From Branchinecta lynchi (Eukaryota; Arthropoda; Branchiopoda; Anostraca; Branchinectidae): a stretch of 64,000 bases of DNA. The translations under genes and the position numbers were made by a program. The notes below the pieces were generated by a model, which was not told the origin of the DNA, searched no databases, and was given only the letters and a program-made list of their open reading frames with translations. This document shows, piece after piece, positions 20,099 to 29,083 of this stretch. The stretch spans positions 15,466,202 to 15,530,201 of the forward strand of contig JAKZAP010000018.1 in assembly GCA_023053575.1 (NCBI GenBank), read 5' to 3'. Position 1 is the first letter of the stretch. Every line of letters starts with the position of its first letter.

Positions 20099-20722
20099 TT
20101 ATTTACCAGCCATCATTTTTTCTATTCTGGTAACGAATGGTTTGTCAACAGGTTTTAGCTCTAGCTCTAGAAGCCTTTTTAAAATATTTACTACTGCTCT
20201 TTCAATATTATCGATACGAGTTTTTTGACCAGCAATCTTTCCTTCAATTATACCGTTATGGGTGTGTTGCCCCAGAAGCTTTTTGTCATAATCTAAAAGA
20301 TTCATAGTTAACGTTGCTAAATTAACAGCATCATTTTTGTTTCTAGGGTTTTGAACATTTGTTATCAACTTGTTTTCAGCGTTAATCTCTTTATCATTAA
20401 CTCGAACTATTTCTTTTACAAATAACCCTTTATCTTTAATCCTTACCAATAAATTATCAGGAGAATCATGTACCGCAGTTAATCTGTTGATATCTTCGCT
20501 AAAATACTGATTTGCCCCCACTTGTTGTGCGGTAATTTCTTCTTTAAATTGATTCAAAATAATAGTCATAGATCTGAAACTAATAGCGTCCTGGTCAGCT
20601 TTCGAATCCCCTAACATAATAATTCTCTTACCTTGTAGGTTAATATTACCGTTGTCATCAGTAACTCTCTTTTCATTCGATTCATTACTAACCTTTTTTC
20701 CAACACTACCAAATTTATTCAT
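20099..20722 (-). CDS. Fibre-like Polinton protein with DAV-type repeats and coiled coil
   Basis: 207 residues, starting in ATAATAAATG. Two related units, GKRIIMLGDSKADQDAISF (about residues 31-49) and NKLITNVQNPRNKNDAVNL (about 117-135), fit the G/N-K-I-x-N-x-x-P-x-x-x-x-D-A-V pattern of phage tail-fibre and spike stalks. A C-terminal heptad-rich segment (KIAGQKTRIDNIERAVVNIL) would support trimerisation. A receptor-binding or spike role is inferred from this pattern and from the location between ATPase and AT-hook genes. No catalytic motif is seen. Confidence 0.55.
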   Translation of the reverse strand: MNKFGSVGKKVSNESNEKRVTDDNGNINLQGKRIIMLGDSKADQDAISFRSMTIILNQFKEEITAQQVGANQYFSEDINRLTAVHDSPDNLLVRIKDKGLFVKEIVRVNDKEINAENKLITNVQNPRNKNDAVNLATLTMNLLDYDKKLLGQHTHNGIIEGKIAGQKTRIDNIERAVVNILKRLLELELKPVDKPFVTRIEKMMAGK

Positions 20723-20738
20723 TTATTATAGAAATAAA

Positions 20739-21416
20739 TTATCCGGTAAATTTTTCAAAGTTTTTCCTGTACTTAAGGGTTTTATCTTTTATTTTTAAAT
20801 CTATGAAGAAAAAACCGTAGCCCTTGGTTGCCGTCTCGAATTGTTTGAGAAATTTTTCATTGTCTATACTGGATACATGGCTTTGTCTTATTAATTTTAC
20901 TTCTTTTGGATTAGAACACTGAAAGAATGCAAAATAATTGCACTGGAGCCTTACCACCTTTGGCGTTTTATGATAGCTTTGAGACAAGTAAATAATTGAG
21001 GCATTTTTCTTTCTTCCTCTTATGAATAAATCTTCTATTTTCTTCTGGTCTTTTTCAGTGACAAAATCGTCAAAGATAATCAAGTTTTGGTACTCGGGGT
21101 CTAAGTCGTCAACATCGACAATATCATCAAGATTGTTACTTACTGTTAAGACTTTCGATTTGCATTGTGACTCCAAAGTGGTTAAATTGGTTATAAGGTC
21201 TTGATATTTATCTTCTTCAAGATCTTTAGCATACAAGTATATTCTGTTGAAACAAAGATATTCATAAATTAAATTCAAGAGTAAATTGGTTTTTCCTGTT
21301 CCAGAACTTCCACAAATTAATAATCTAAATGGCCACTGATGTGCAAGGTCGTGCTTATTCTGATAAGTGTTCTTTTCACTAAAATCATAGACTTTGATTG
21401 GAGCCTTTTCATTCAT
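20739..21416 (-). CDS. DNA-packaging ATPase (FtsK/HerA, A32-like)
   Basis: 225 residues, full length for the Polinton family. Walker A is GSSGTGKT at 36-43 and Walker B is NLIIFDD at about 111-117. An arginine-containing helix follows (LFIRGRKKNASIIYLSQSY), including the sensor-like SQSYHKTP. It would pump the genome into the capsid. The start is CTAAATAAATG. The gene lies downstream of a 380-bp palindromic minisatellite that separates it from PolB, and 16 bp before the fibre-like gene. Confidence 0.9.
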   Translation of the reverse strand: MNEKAPIKVYDFSEKNTYQNKHDLAHQWPFRLLICGSSGTGKTNLLLNLIYEYLCFNRIYLYAKDLEEDKYQDLITNLTTLESQCKSKVLTVSNNLDDIVDVDDLDPEYQNLIIFDDFVTEKDQKKIEDLFIRGRKKNASIIYLSQSYHKTPKVVRLQCNYFAFFQCSNPKEVKLIRQSHVSSIDNEKFLKQFETATKGYGFFFIDLKIKDKTLKYRKNFEKFTG

Positions 21417-21445
21417 TTATTTAGGAAGAATTTTTCATTATAAGA

Positions 21446-21832
21446 TTTACTTGAGTATTTTAAGTATATACTTGGATTTATTAAGTAGGTACTTGAAGTT
21501 TTGAAGTGGGTACTTGAATTTTTTAAGTAGGTACTTGAATTTTTTAAGTAGGTACTTGAAGTTTTTAAGTATATACTTGATTTTTTAAGTAGGGACTTGA
21601 TTTTTTTAAGTAGGTACTTGATTTTTTTAAGTAGGTACTTGATTTTTTAAGTAGGGACTTGATTTTTTTAAGTAGGTACTTGATTTTTTTAAGTAGGTAC
21701 TTGATTTTTTGAAGTAGGTACTTGAAGTTTTTAAGTAGGGACTTGAAGTTTTGAAGTAGGTACTTGAATTTTTTAAGTAGGAACTTGAAGTTTTAAAGTA
21801 GGTACTTGAAGTTTTGAAGTAGGTACTTGAAA
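21446..21832. repeat. About 21-bp palindromic minisatellite, about 18 units
   Basis: Units read AAGTAGGTACTTGATTTTTT with variants. Each contains the dyad AAGTA-NN-TACTT. The array fills nearly all space between the PolB stop (21833) and the ATPase start (21416), so it lies in the region upstream of the ATPase gene. Spacing between dyads is about two helical turns. Confidence 0.85.
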
Positions 21833-24800
21833 TTAATGTTTATAACCTAAAGGTAAAGTGTGTATTTTATCGCTTGTTACTATCCTTTTATCATCCTTAG
21901 GATCTAACGCTTTTTTATTCTGTTCTTCTAGAAACATATTGTGCTTGTATGATCTTAAGTTATACTGGGTTATAGAAAGGTTTTCCGTTTTACCAAACAG
22001 TACATCCTTATAGTTTTGAATCGTAATTTTATCTTTAACTATATTGGTTTTTATTCCTTTCAGTTTTTTGCTAGCCTTTGAAGGGTCTTGGTTGTCCTTT
22101 AAATAAGCATATACTTTTGATCGTAATCCAACAAACTCTGTCATAACCTGTCCACCTAATTCATCTTTCATCATTCCTATCACTTTCTTATTTACACTAG
22201 GAAACCTATATGGATTATCTTTCGCATAATCAGATGTATCGAACCTCTCATTCAAATCCTGTTTGATATCTTGATAAAAATCTTCAGTTCTAATATCATA
22301 TATGAAAGAATCAGTGTCCATATAACACAAATCAATTTTATCTCCATATTTAGGCTTCATATAATCATAATGGAATTCATACATCAATAACTTGGATAGT
22401 TCTAATACAGCAAAGCCGATGTACATTGGTTTGTCTAATTTTATCTTTTCCTTTGACATTCTTGCTACTGAAAAGTTTTCACTGAATATTATTTCAGATT
22501 TAAAGTTGGGTTTCTTTATTATTTTTTCTCTTGTTGCATCATCCGTTATTATTTCCATATCCGCTCGCTTCCTTACGTTTTCCATAGTTTTTCCAAAGCA
22601 AGCATTATTCATAAGCTTAAAGAAGTCCTTCTCAAAATCATTTGTACCTTTAGTTCTAAGTGCTGTGTTGTGGTCTATATATCCTTTTAAGTAAGCACTT
22701 TCAGTGAATCCTAGTATTCTGTGTACTCTTTTTAATATCAAACCTTTTTGTAAATAAAATTCTAGATTCCTGTGGTGAACTACATAGTTGGTTTTATCTA
22801 ATACTGTGGTACATAGCTTACCGTTAAAGTGTTCCGGTGCTAATGGTAAATCCTTGTGTAATTCGTGTAGTTCTTTTGGATATTCTAAATCTACCTCATA
22901 TATAGCACCTACATTCTGTAATTTCATTATCGAATTGATGTGAGTTTTTAGATGGTTGTAATACTCGAGTGATTCGTATTCATTCCTTTCTTTCAAATCA
23001 TCCGGTATGGAAATGAATTGGAAATCATTCGCTGGTAAATTCTGCGACATCGCCCACCCATATAAATTATTAGCGTCCAAATACATTAAATAATTAGGTG
23101 GTTTATGCTTATTATAATCACTTGTATATTTATTATTTGCTTTTGCGTATCTTTTTATACATTGGGATACACCACCTCTTATTCCCTTTTCAATGAATGT
23201 ATACATGTCTTCCTTTGAGAATAACGGTAAGTCTACTTTCGAATGTTTTAGGAAAGCATCCCATGTTAGTCCTGGAGCTGAGAAGTAATGAAGTGGATCC
23301 AGATCATAATTATGTATACACACATTTCTGAAATTCTCTACAACATCCGACAATATTAACACATCACTTTTTAGGTATAATTTAGTATAATCAAGTAATG
23401 TTTCACAGTTAAATTGCTTCCATATAGATACCGCTCTTTTATAATCACTTTTGTCAATACCTTTCCCCGTCAACCTAGAATAAAAGCTTTCTATTGGTGG
23501 TAACTTTGTACATTCCATTTTATCGAAACTATCTACGAATTCATAGGGATACACCCCTTTTTTAATTATTTCTTTGAATTCATCGTCATTTTTGAAGCTG
23601 TTAGATGTGAATTTGAAATTCTGTCTTAGATGATTACAAGGTACTTTGCAATCACATGTTGCTAAATTTGCTGATAGTTTGTCTAAAGATGAAGCCATAA
23701 ATCTAATTGAATCTATAAACCGGATCTCATATTTTATTTCCGCATCCGTCTTTCTTATACTTATTGATTTCGAGAATGATATGAAACTTTCTGCACTTTC
23801 AAAAATTCCGTTATCAGGTATCAATTCTCGAACAAATAAATGAGAATCATATTTTGATAAATTATGCATTACTACCGGGATATGCCTAGGAATCCTGTAT
23901 TTCATATTACATTCAGCATGAGCAAATCCCCTATCTTCTCCTGTCATGTGGTCGTGATCAAAGTGAGGATTTTCAGTAATTTCAGTTGTACAGATGTGAC
24001 AAGTCTTATTCATTAGATTTTTCCATTTTTCGGTAATTTCTGCATTGGTATAAGTATGGTTTCTTTGTCTGCTTTCATATTTGTCTGCAATTTCTGTGGA
24101 TACTTTTGTAACGGTTTTAACAAAATGTTCTGCAGCGTCTTCACCGAAATAGTCATAGTATTTGTTCTGGTTTGTATCAAAGGAACAGCATACCTGAAAC
24201 CCGTAAGCAAATGGTTTCTGTTTGGCCACTTTTATTGTTTTCTTCCCGTTTACCTGATTGTATTCTTCGTTATAAGACTCAAAGTCTGCTATTATGCAAT
24301 AAGGTACTTTCATTTGTTTTGCAATATTTTTATATTGTATACTTGAACCTTCAGGAGGCATTATTATATCAGGATCTTCGCAATTATTTTTACTTTCATG
24401 TTTTTCAAAGTGTTCTTCTTTTGTAAAATGCCTTCCGCAAAAAGTGCATAGGTATGTCTTTGTTTTATTTTTAGAGATTTGACTACCAACTAATCTGCTC
24501 AGATCCTTTACCAGTACATAATGATTATCGAAATATAATAAATTAATAACATGTTTAGCTGTTTTGCCATTGATTGTACTTTTTAGTATATGACTTCTGA
24601 TAATTTTCTCTTTTTCAATTTGAAATAAACAAATCTTAATGTTGTATCTATTTTCAAATTTGTGTATATCTTTAGTATCCATTGGGAAGTTGGTAACCCC
24701 ATCGAAATCAAATTCGTTCTCATATTGTTTATATTTCGAAATTCTTTCCGGATGATCCTTAGCTGGATGTAGATTTGCTAAGATGGACCAAAGAAAGCAT

Positions 24801-25897
24801 TTTTGATCTAAATTTTTTATATTTATGCACGCTTTTTTATTTTTTACGAAATCTGGCAGTATTTTAAACGTTCCTCCCATGTAAGATTCTATTCGTGTCA
24901 TCCTATAATCAATTCCTTCATACCGACTGAATTGTAGCCCAGATCGAGGGGTATTACTTAAAGAACTAAGTCTCTTGTTATTATCATCCAAATGATTATG
25001 AGTAATAATGCTATTTTTATTTAAAATCCAAGAAGTACTGTTGTAATACACTACTACTTCTTCATCATTCTCCTGTCGATGGAAAATAGCACGAGTTACA
25101 AACTGAACTCTATATTGATTTATTTCGTTCATTCGCCGCTGTATATCTGCGAAAGTAAAAGCAATAAGAGTATGCTCGTCAACTCCATTACCTTGAACTG
25201 AAACGTTTATAGTGAATATATTCTCACTTTCGCTAAAAATAGTAGGCTGCTGTTCTTCTTCCTTTCTAAATAAATGATCAGGAATCAATTTTTCTTCTTT
25301 GATTTTTTTCTTATTTATAAAGAGAGTGGATAAATCGACTACTTTCTGTCTACTGTTATCACGTCTTTCTGTTTGATCTCTTATGATATCTCTATTTTTC
25401 TGTACGGAATCTTTATGTTTGGTAATAATATTATTATAGTATTCTTCAACTCTTTTTAGTACTTCTTCTCGGTTTCCGCGAGTTGATAGGTTCTTGTTTT
25501 TCAGAAATTTCTTTAATTCGCTTGTCTCTTTTTCTTTGTTATCATTGTATTCTTGTTTTAGTTTTGTAATGGTGATATTATTTTCTTTTATCTCATCTTC
25601 CAGAATGGTTCGTAATCTCGGTTCTGGTTTGTAGTCGGATGGTCTGTTCTTATTATGAGTTCTTTCGTTTCTGCGTTCAATTTTAATTTTATCTTCAGCT
25701 ATCAAAATATACTTATTAAGATGGTTTATTATATTATTTGTTATTTCATGTTTCTTAGCTCCATTTGTTTTGATTTTATTAATTTTCGCATAAGTCCGCA
25801 GTTCATTATATGTGTATAGCGGTAATCTTTGTATAACCGATTTGTTGTTCGATATAACCTTTTTACAAAGCTGAATAACCTCTGCAGTATTCATCAT
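21833..25897 (-). CDS. Protein-primed family B DNA polymerase
   Basis: 1354 residues, intact, starting at CTATTAAATG. It replicates the element by protein priming. Domain order: SAP-like helices at 25-60 and 125-155; a region with DQKCFLW (C367) and DNHYVLV (H459) reminiscent of OTU-type cysteine proteases (tentative); a C2HC finger at 484-506; exonuclease motifs DFE at 538-540, NLSKYD at 679-684 and YLKSD at 841-845. An endonuclease-VII-like zinc module (CHIC, HFDHDHMTG, RGFAHAECN) sits at 633-664. Polymerase motifs are DANNLYG (941-947), KLMNNACFGK (1094-1103) and YMDTDSF (1192-1198). All acidic residues expected for both activities are present. Proteins of this class are about 1000-1400 residues. 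Confidence 0.95.
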   Translation of the reverse strand: MMNTAEVIQLCKKVISNNKSVIQRLPLYTYNELRTYAKINKIKTNGAKKHEITNNIINHLNKYILIAEDKIKIERRNERTHNKNRPSDYKPEPRLRTILEDEIKENNITITKLKQEYNDNKEKETSELKKFLKNKNLSTRGNREEVLKRVEEYYNNIITKHKDSVQKNRDIIRDQTERRDNSRQKVVDLSTLFINKKKIKEEKLIPDHLFRKEEEQQPTIFSESENIFTINVSVQGNGVDEHTLIAFTFADIQRRMNEINQYRVQFVTRAIFHRQENDEEVVVYYNSTSWILNKNSIITHNHLDDNNKRLSSLSNTPRSGLQFSRYEGIDYRMTRIESYMGGTFKILPDFVKNKKACINIKNLDQKCFLWSILANLHPAKDHPERISKYKQYENEFDFDGVTNFPMDTKDIHKFENRYNIKICLFQIEKEKIIRSHILKSTINGKTAKHVINLLYFDNHYVLVKDLSRLVGSQISKNKTKTYLCTFCGRHFTKEEHFEKHESKNNCEDPDIIMPPEGSSIQYKNIAKQMKVPYCIIADFESYNEEYNQVNGKKTIKVAKQKPFAYGFQVCCSFDTNQNKYYDYFGEDAAEHFVKTVTKVSTEIADKYESRQRNHTYTNAEITEKWKNLMNKTCHICTTEITENPHFDHDHMTGEDRGFAHAECNMKYRIPRHIPVVMHNLSKYDSHLFVRELIPDNGIFESAESFISFSKSISIRKTDAEIKYEIRFIDSIRFMASSLDKLSANLATCDCKVPCNHLRQNFKFTSNSFKNDDEFKEIIKKGVYPYEFVDSFDKMECTKLPPIESFYSRLTGKGIDKSDYKRAVSIWKQFNCETLLDYTKLYLKSDVLILSDVVENFRNVCIHNYDLDPLHYFSAPGLTWDAFLKHSKVDLPLFSKEDMYTFIEKGIRGGVSQCIKRYAKANNKYTSDYNKHKPPNYLMYLDANNLYGWAMSQNLPANDFQFISIPDDLKERNEYESLEYYNHLKTHINSIMKLQNVGAIYEVDLEYPKELHELHKDLPLAPEHFNGKLCTTVLDKTNYVVHHRNLEFYLQKGLILKRVHRILGFTESAYLKGYIDHNTALRTKGTNDFEKDFFKLMNNACFGKTMENVRKRADMEIITDDATREKIIKKPNFKSEIIFSENFSVARMSKEKIKLDKPMYIGFAVLELSKLLMYEFHYDYMKPKYGDKIDLCYMDTDSFIYDIRTEDFYQDIKQDLNERFDTSDYAKDNPYRFPSVNKKVIGMMKDELGGQVMTEFVGLRSKVYAYLKDNQDPSKASKKLKGIKTNIVKDKITIQNYKDVLFGKTENLSITQYNLRSYKHNMFLEEQNKKALDPKDDKRIVTSDKIHTLPLGYKH

Positions 25898-25899
25898 TT

Positions 25900-26195
25900 A
25901 ATAGGGGAATATTTTTATTAATAAATTTCTCAGTCTGCGTTTTCTCAGCCGTAAAGAAAAGCACTGGTTTTCCAAATCCTTTACTATGTATTTTCCGACG
26001 CCCTTATGGGTTTCGCACATGCTTTACTACTAGTCACGGGTTTCCTTTATTCTTTACTACTCTTGACGAAATCGGCATTTGATTACTACTCTTAACGAAA
26101 ATCCGCTTTTGGTTACTACTCTTGACGAAATCGGCATTTGGTTACTACTCTTTATTTTGTTAGAAATATTTTTCGAAACAATTTTATTATATTAT
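25900..26195. promoter_or_regulatory. Divergent control region with about 30-bp direct repeats
   Basis: Between the outward-facing PolB and membrane-protein genes there are four or five copies of TTACTACTCTTGACGAAAT followed by CGGCATTTG (about 26019-26155), spaced near 30 bp. Related TACTAC/GTAGTA words recur in inverted orientation at 27537-27570. The direct repeats and divergent transcription fit a shared promoter or replication control site. Confidence 0.6.
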
Positions 26196-26197
26196 AA

Positions 26198-26617
26198 ATG
26201 GAAGAATTAGAAAAGAAAATGTATGTTTACCGTCGCAGTTACAAGTACTACAATCGTATAAGTAATAGCTTACTTGTATCCAAATTCCTCTTTTCAGCAG
26301 CAGGAATGTCTGCGTTTCTAGTGCTACCGCTAGCTTCTTTAAGTTTGGGTGCTGTTATCATCGAAATAATTGAAAAGCAATTAAGCATTGCTGATAGAAA
26401 AGCAGAATTTAGGACTATTTATGATTTTTATACTGAGTTGTTGTCAATGCTAAAATGCGGACAGTTAACAATTGAGGAGGTAATTCAGAGAGAAACAGAG
26501 ATGCGTAAAACCTTTCGATTTTTTCCTCGCGAAAAATACATGAAACAAGTCCGTCTGAATGGCTATAAATATTGTAATAAATCTATAAAAATTCAAGAGA
26601 AATTACCAAACATATAG
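26198..26617 (+). CDS. Polinton membrane protein
   Basis: 139 residues, starting in TTATAAATGG. A basic N-terminus (KKMYVYRRSYKYYNRI) precedes a hydrophobic block at about residues 30-57 (FLFSAAGMSAFLVLPLASLS) long enough for one or two membrane helices. A charged helical tail follows. The layout (basic helix, Gly/Ala-rich membrane hairpin, helical tail) resembles small membrane proteins next to PolB in other Polintons. No enzymatic motif is seen. It is divergently transcribed from PolB. Confidence 0.65.
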   Translation: MEELEKKMYVYRRSYKYYNRISNSLLVSKFLFSAAGMSAFLVLPLASLSLGAVIIEIIEKQLSIADRKAEFRTIYDFYTELLSMLKCGQLTIEEVIQRETEMRKTFRFFPREKYMKQVRLNGYKYCNKSIKIQEKLPNI

Positions 26618-26749
26618 TCTATTGCTATACTGAATATTGTTTCCTAACTGTCAAACAGATCTTTATTTCATACGCGCATTAATGAGCTGCGTCATTCAAA
26701 GGTCTCGCCGCCAATTTGGGATGTAATTACAGTCTCCGGCGTGACTAAC

Positions 26750-27010
26750 ACAATCTCATCTTAACTCGGAAACTTGTGCGAATTGAACAAGGACCCTTGG
26801 TGTAGTGGCTCAACGCTCGGCCGAACGTTGACTCATCACCATTCAGACCTTCGAATCCCACTGACCGCAGTTTCTGTTTGTCGATAGTGGGATGGTAATA
26901 AAAACTTGCGGGTTCCCCGTTCAGGGCCCCCCAGACTAAGGCCACATCACCACAAACACTACACCAATCGGGGTGTACCAACATCACACCTCTTAATTTT
27001 CAAAGTCTGG
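26750..27010 (+). mobile_element. tRNA-derived SINE inside the Polinton
   Basis: TGGTGTAGTGG at 26798-26808 is a perfect pol III A box, and CCTTCGAATCC at 26848-26858 a near-perfect B box, with 39 nt between them. The 3' part holds an inverted pair (CCCCAGACT at about 26929, AGTCTGGGG at about 27004). It separates the two + strand genes. There is no complete tRNA cloverleaf, so it is a SINE or tRNA pseudogene rather than a functional tRNA. Confidence 0.65.
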
Positions 27011-27189
27011 GGGTGTGGGGTTTTGCAAAAATATTTTATAAAGTTCAAAATCGGTAATCATCATATCATCATGCAAACTCAGTACTGCGTTTGTATCTAT
27101 CGCATTTATATGATAAACGTGGTTGGTTTCTATTACCAGATGTTTCAAAGCGATTGGGATTTTTATTTAATAAAATCATCCCCTAATAA

Positions 27190-27498
27190 ATGGAGTCCAC
27201 AAAGGAAGTCTTGAATACAATCAGAATGAATAAATACAATGAGACAATCAGGAAAGAAGAACTAGTTCTAGGATTGAAATATACTATTGTTAAAATGAGA
27301 ATTGCTAAGACAAAATATGGTGATAAGTTGGTTGTAGTTATTAATCATAATGACAAACCATGTGATTTGTTTATAACTCAGAAATATAATGCCATTGCTA
27401 ACGAATTACTTTTAAAGAAAAATCTAGTTTTGCAGCCTATTGTACGCGAAAACAAGAACAAAGAAACATATGTGGATTTAGAACTGTTTACTCAGTAA
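27190..27498 (+). CDS. Small basic Polinton protein, possible ssDNA-binding/OB-fold
   Basis: 102 residues, starting in CTAATAAATGG. The core LVLGLKYTIVKMRIAKTKYGDKLVVVI (about residues 26-52, alternating strands and Lys/Arg) resembles small beta-barrel proteins found near the ends of Polintons and adintoviruses. A nucleic-acid-binding role is inferred from fold pattern and charge, not proved. It is the last gene before the right end of the element. Confidence 0.55.
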   Translation: MESTKEVLNTIRMNKYNETIRKEELVLGLKYTIVKMRIAKTKYGDKLVVVINHNDKPCDLFITQKYNAIANELLLKKNLVLQPIVRENKNKETYVDLELFTQ

Positions 27499-27784
27499 TA
27501 TTTGAATAAAAAATGAAAAATGTAAAAAAAAAAAGAAGTAGTAGTATATTGTAGTATTTTATATGTAGTAAAGGGTAATATTCTCATTTCTTGTATCCTT
27601 TATTTTGGAAGTAAGAAAATAAAAATGTTCTTAAAAAGGGGGATAATTTGGTAAAAAGGATGTTAAAATTTAAGAAATTGATGTTAAAATGGGGTTTTGA
27701 AATTGGGGGGAGGGTGGAGTAGAACCCGGCTTTATATACTACTAACATAAGTAGTTGTTTTCGATCGTCTGTTTCCGTGATCTG

Positions 27785-28245
27785 TTTTCAGTTCGGGGTT
27801 ACCTCATCCATAGCGCGTTAAAACGCAGCGTTTCTGCGTTAAAACGTTAATTCTCCGTCCAGACGCGAAAAATGTTGCGTTAAGATGCTAATTCTCCGTC
27901 TCAACACAGAAAACGCTGCATTACCACGTTAGTTCTCCATCTCGACGCAAAAAACGCTTCGTTAAGATGCTAATCCTTCGTCTCGACTCCAAAAATGCTG
28001 CGTTAAAACGCTAATTCTTCGTCCCGATGCCAAAAAATCTTGCGCTAAGATGCTAATTCTCCGTCTCGACACAGAAAACGCTACATGACCACGCTAATTC
28101 TCCCTGTCGGCGCCAAAGATGCTGCGTTAAGAGGCAAATTCCCTGTCTCGACGCCAAAAACGCTGCGTTAAGACGCTAATTCTCATTTTCACCCCCAAAA
28201 CGCTGCGTTAAGACGCAAACTCTCTGTCTCGGCGACATTATTTTT
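27785..28245. repeat. About 42-bp minisatellite, about 11 units, 4-unit higher order
   Basis: Unit: GCGTTAAGACGCTAATTCTC followed by CGTCTCGACGCCAAAAACGCT with variation. The GCGTT/AACGC arms form a dyad in each unit. Variant units (CACAGAAAACGCT then CCACG) recur about 168 bp apart, i.e. every fourth unit, pointing to higher-order duplication. It may lie at or just beyond the Polinton right end. Confidence 0.8.
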
Positions 28246-28548
28246 TGTTGTATAATTCAGCTCTCCTGTACGGTGTGCTGCGTTATGCGCGTCTCGCGAG
28301 AAGTAAGGGATAAAACGAACAACTAAAGGAAGAACGGTGTTGACCGAAACCGAGCACTCGTCAGACAGTTGTTCGACTCTTTCAGTTTGACTTTCCGTGT
28401 TTTGACGAAAATGGGAAAAAAGGAAAAGTCTGTCTCCATGTTTACGAAAGAATAGAAACGCCAAGTTAGGTGCCAAACAAGAACGAAACTAGTTATGGAT
28501 AAAAAAACACGCAGGATAAGTCGTTGTGATGACTCATATTAGTCTTGC

Positions 28549-29083
28549 AGGGCTTTACTCTCGCCGTTCCGCGAGGACTCCTCGAGGAATCAAGGTGAAC
28601 GGCGAGAAAAGAGAGAATCACTCCACTTTGACTCCGCGGACGCAAAACAACGAGAACATGCGGAATGTTTCCAAGTTGGATTTTGTTCGAAAAAAGAGTC
28701 TTCAAGTGACGAAATTAGTCGGGATCAAATTCATTTTTGGTGTTGTTTATTCTGATTGTTTTTATCTAATTTTAAATTGTTATTAGCCTACTTTCAAACA
28801 AAAAATCGTAACCACAATAAAACAGATGACTTTTTCTCAAACTCAGTTTAAAACCATAACCCAACTCAATATGGTCTTAGAAGTTCTTATTAACCATCTC
28901 TAACATACGTTTTTCAAAAAACAAAAACATCAGCAACTCCCAAAATCGATTCCGTACCGAATCTGAAAGGGAGTCCTTTTTGATGAAAATCGGAGCATTC
29001 CCAGCCCCATGAGAATACGGTGAGTCATTCCCTGGACAAATAAAAACGCCGGGACTCCTCCAAACGAGTCAAGAATACGACTT
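28549..29083 (+). mobile_element. MITE, 31-bp TIR family, diverged copy with internal insertion
   Basis: CTCTCGCCGTTCCGCGAGGA at the left and an inverted GAGTC...AAGAATACGACTT at the right, with the same internal order as the copies at 3446-3837 and 53998-54422. About 150 bp of unrelated A/T-rich sequence (about 28785-28935) is inserted in the middle. Confidence 0.6.

Larger units (their letters stand above)
15153..27770. mobile_element. Polinton/Maverick element, left end lost in gap
   Basis: The set of PolB, retroviral-type integrase, adenain-like protease, A32-like ATPase, double-jelly-roll capsid and penton-like protein is the Polinton hallmark. About 12.6 kb are visible; complete Polintons are usually 15-20 kb. 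Nine units are on the - strand, two on the + strand, with a divergent control region at 25900-26195. Its A+T content is clearly higher than that of the neighbouring TAF5 exons. The capsid C-terminus and left TIR are missing. The right boundary is set only approximately, before the minisatellite at 27785; no TIR or 6-bp target duplication can be verified. It lies in intron 2 of TAF5. Confidence 0.93.

Noticed and set aside
21446..21832. Possible CRISPR-like array
   Set aside because: Units are contiguous with no unique spacers, in a eukaryotic transposon; it is a minisatellite.
26798..26858. Functional tRNA gene
   Set aside because: A and B boxes are present but no complete acceptor or anticodon stems pair; SINE or pseudogene instead.
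28189..28476. 95-residue - strand ORF
   Set aside because: Partly inside the 42-bp minisatellite, no family resemblance, no supporting context.
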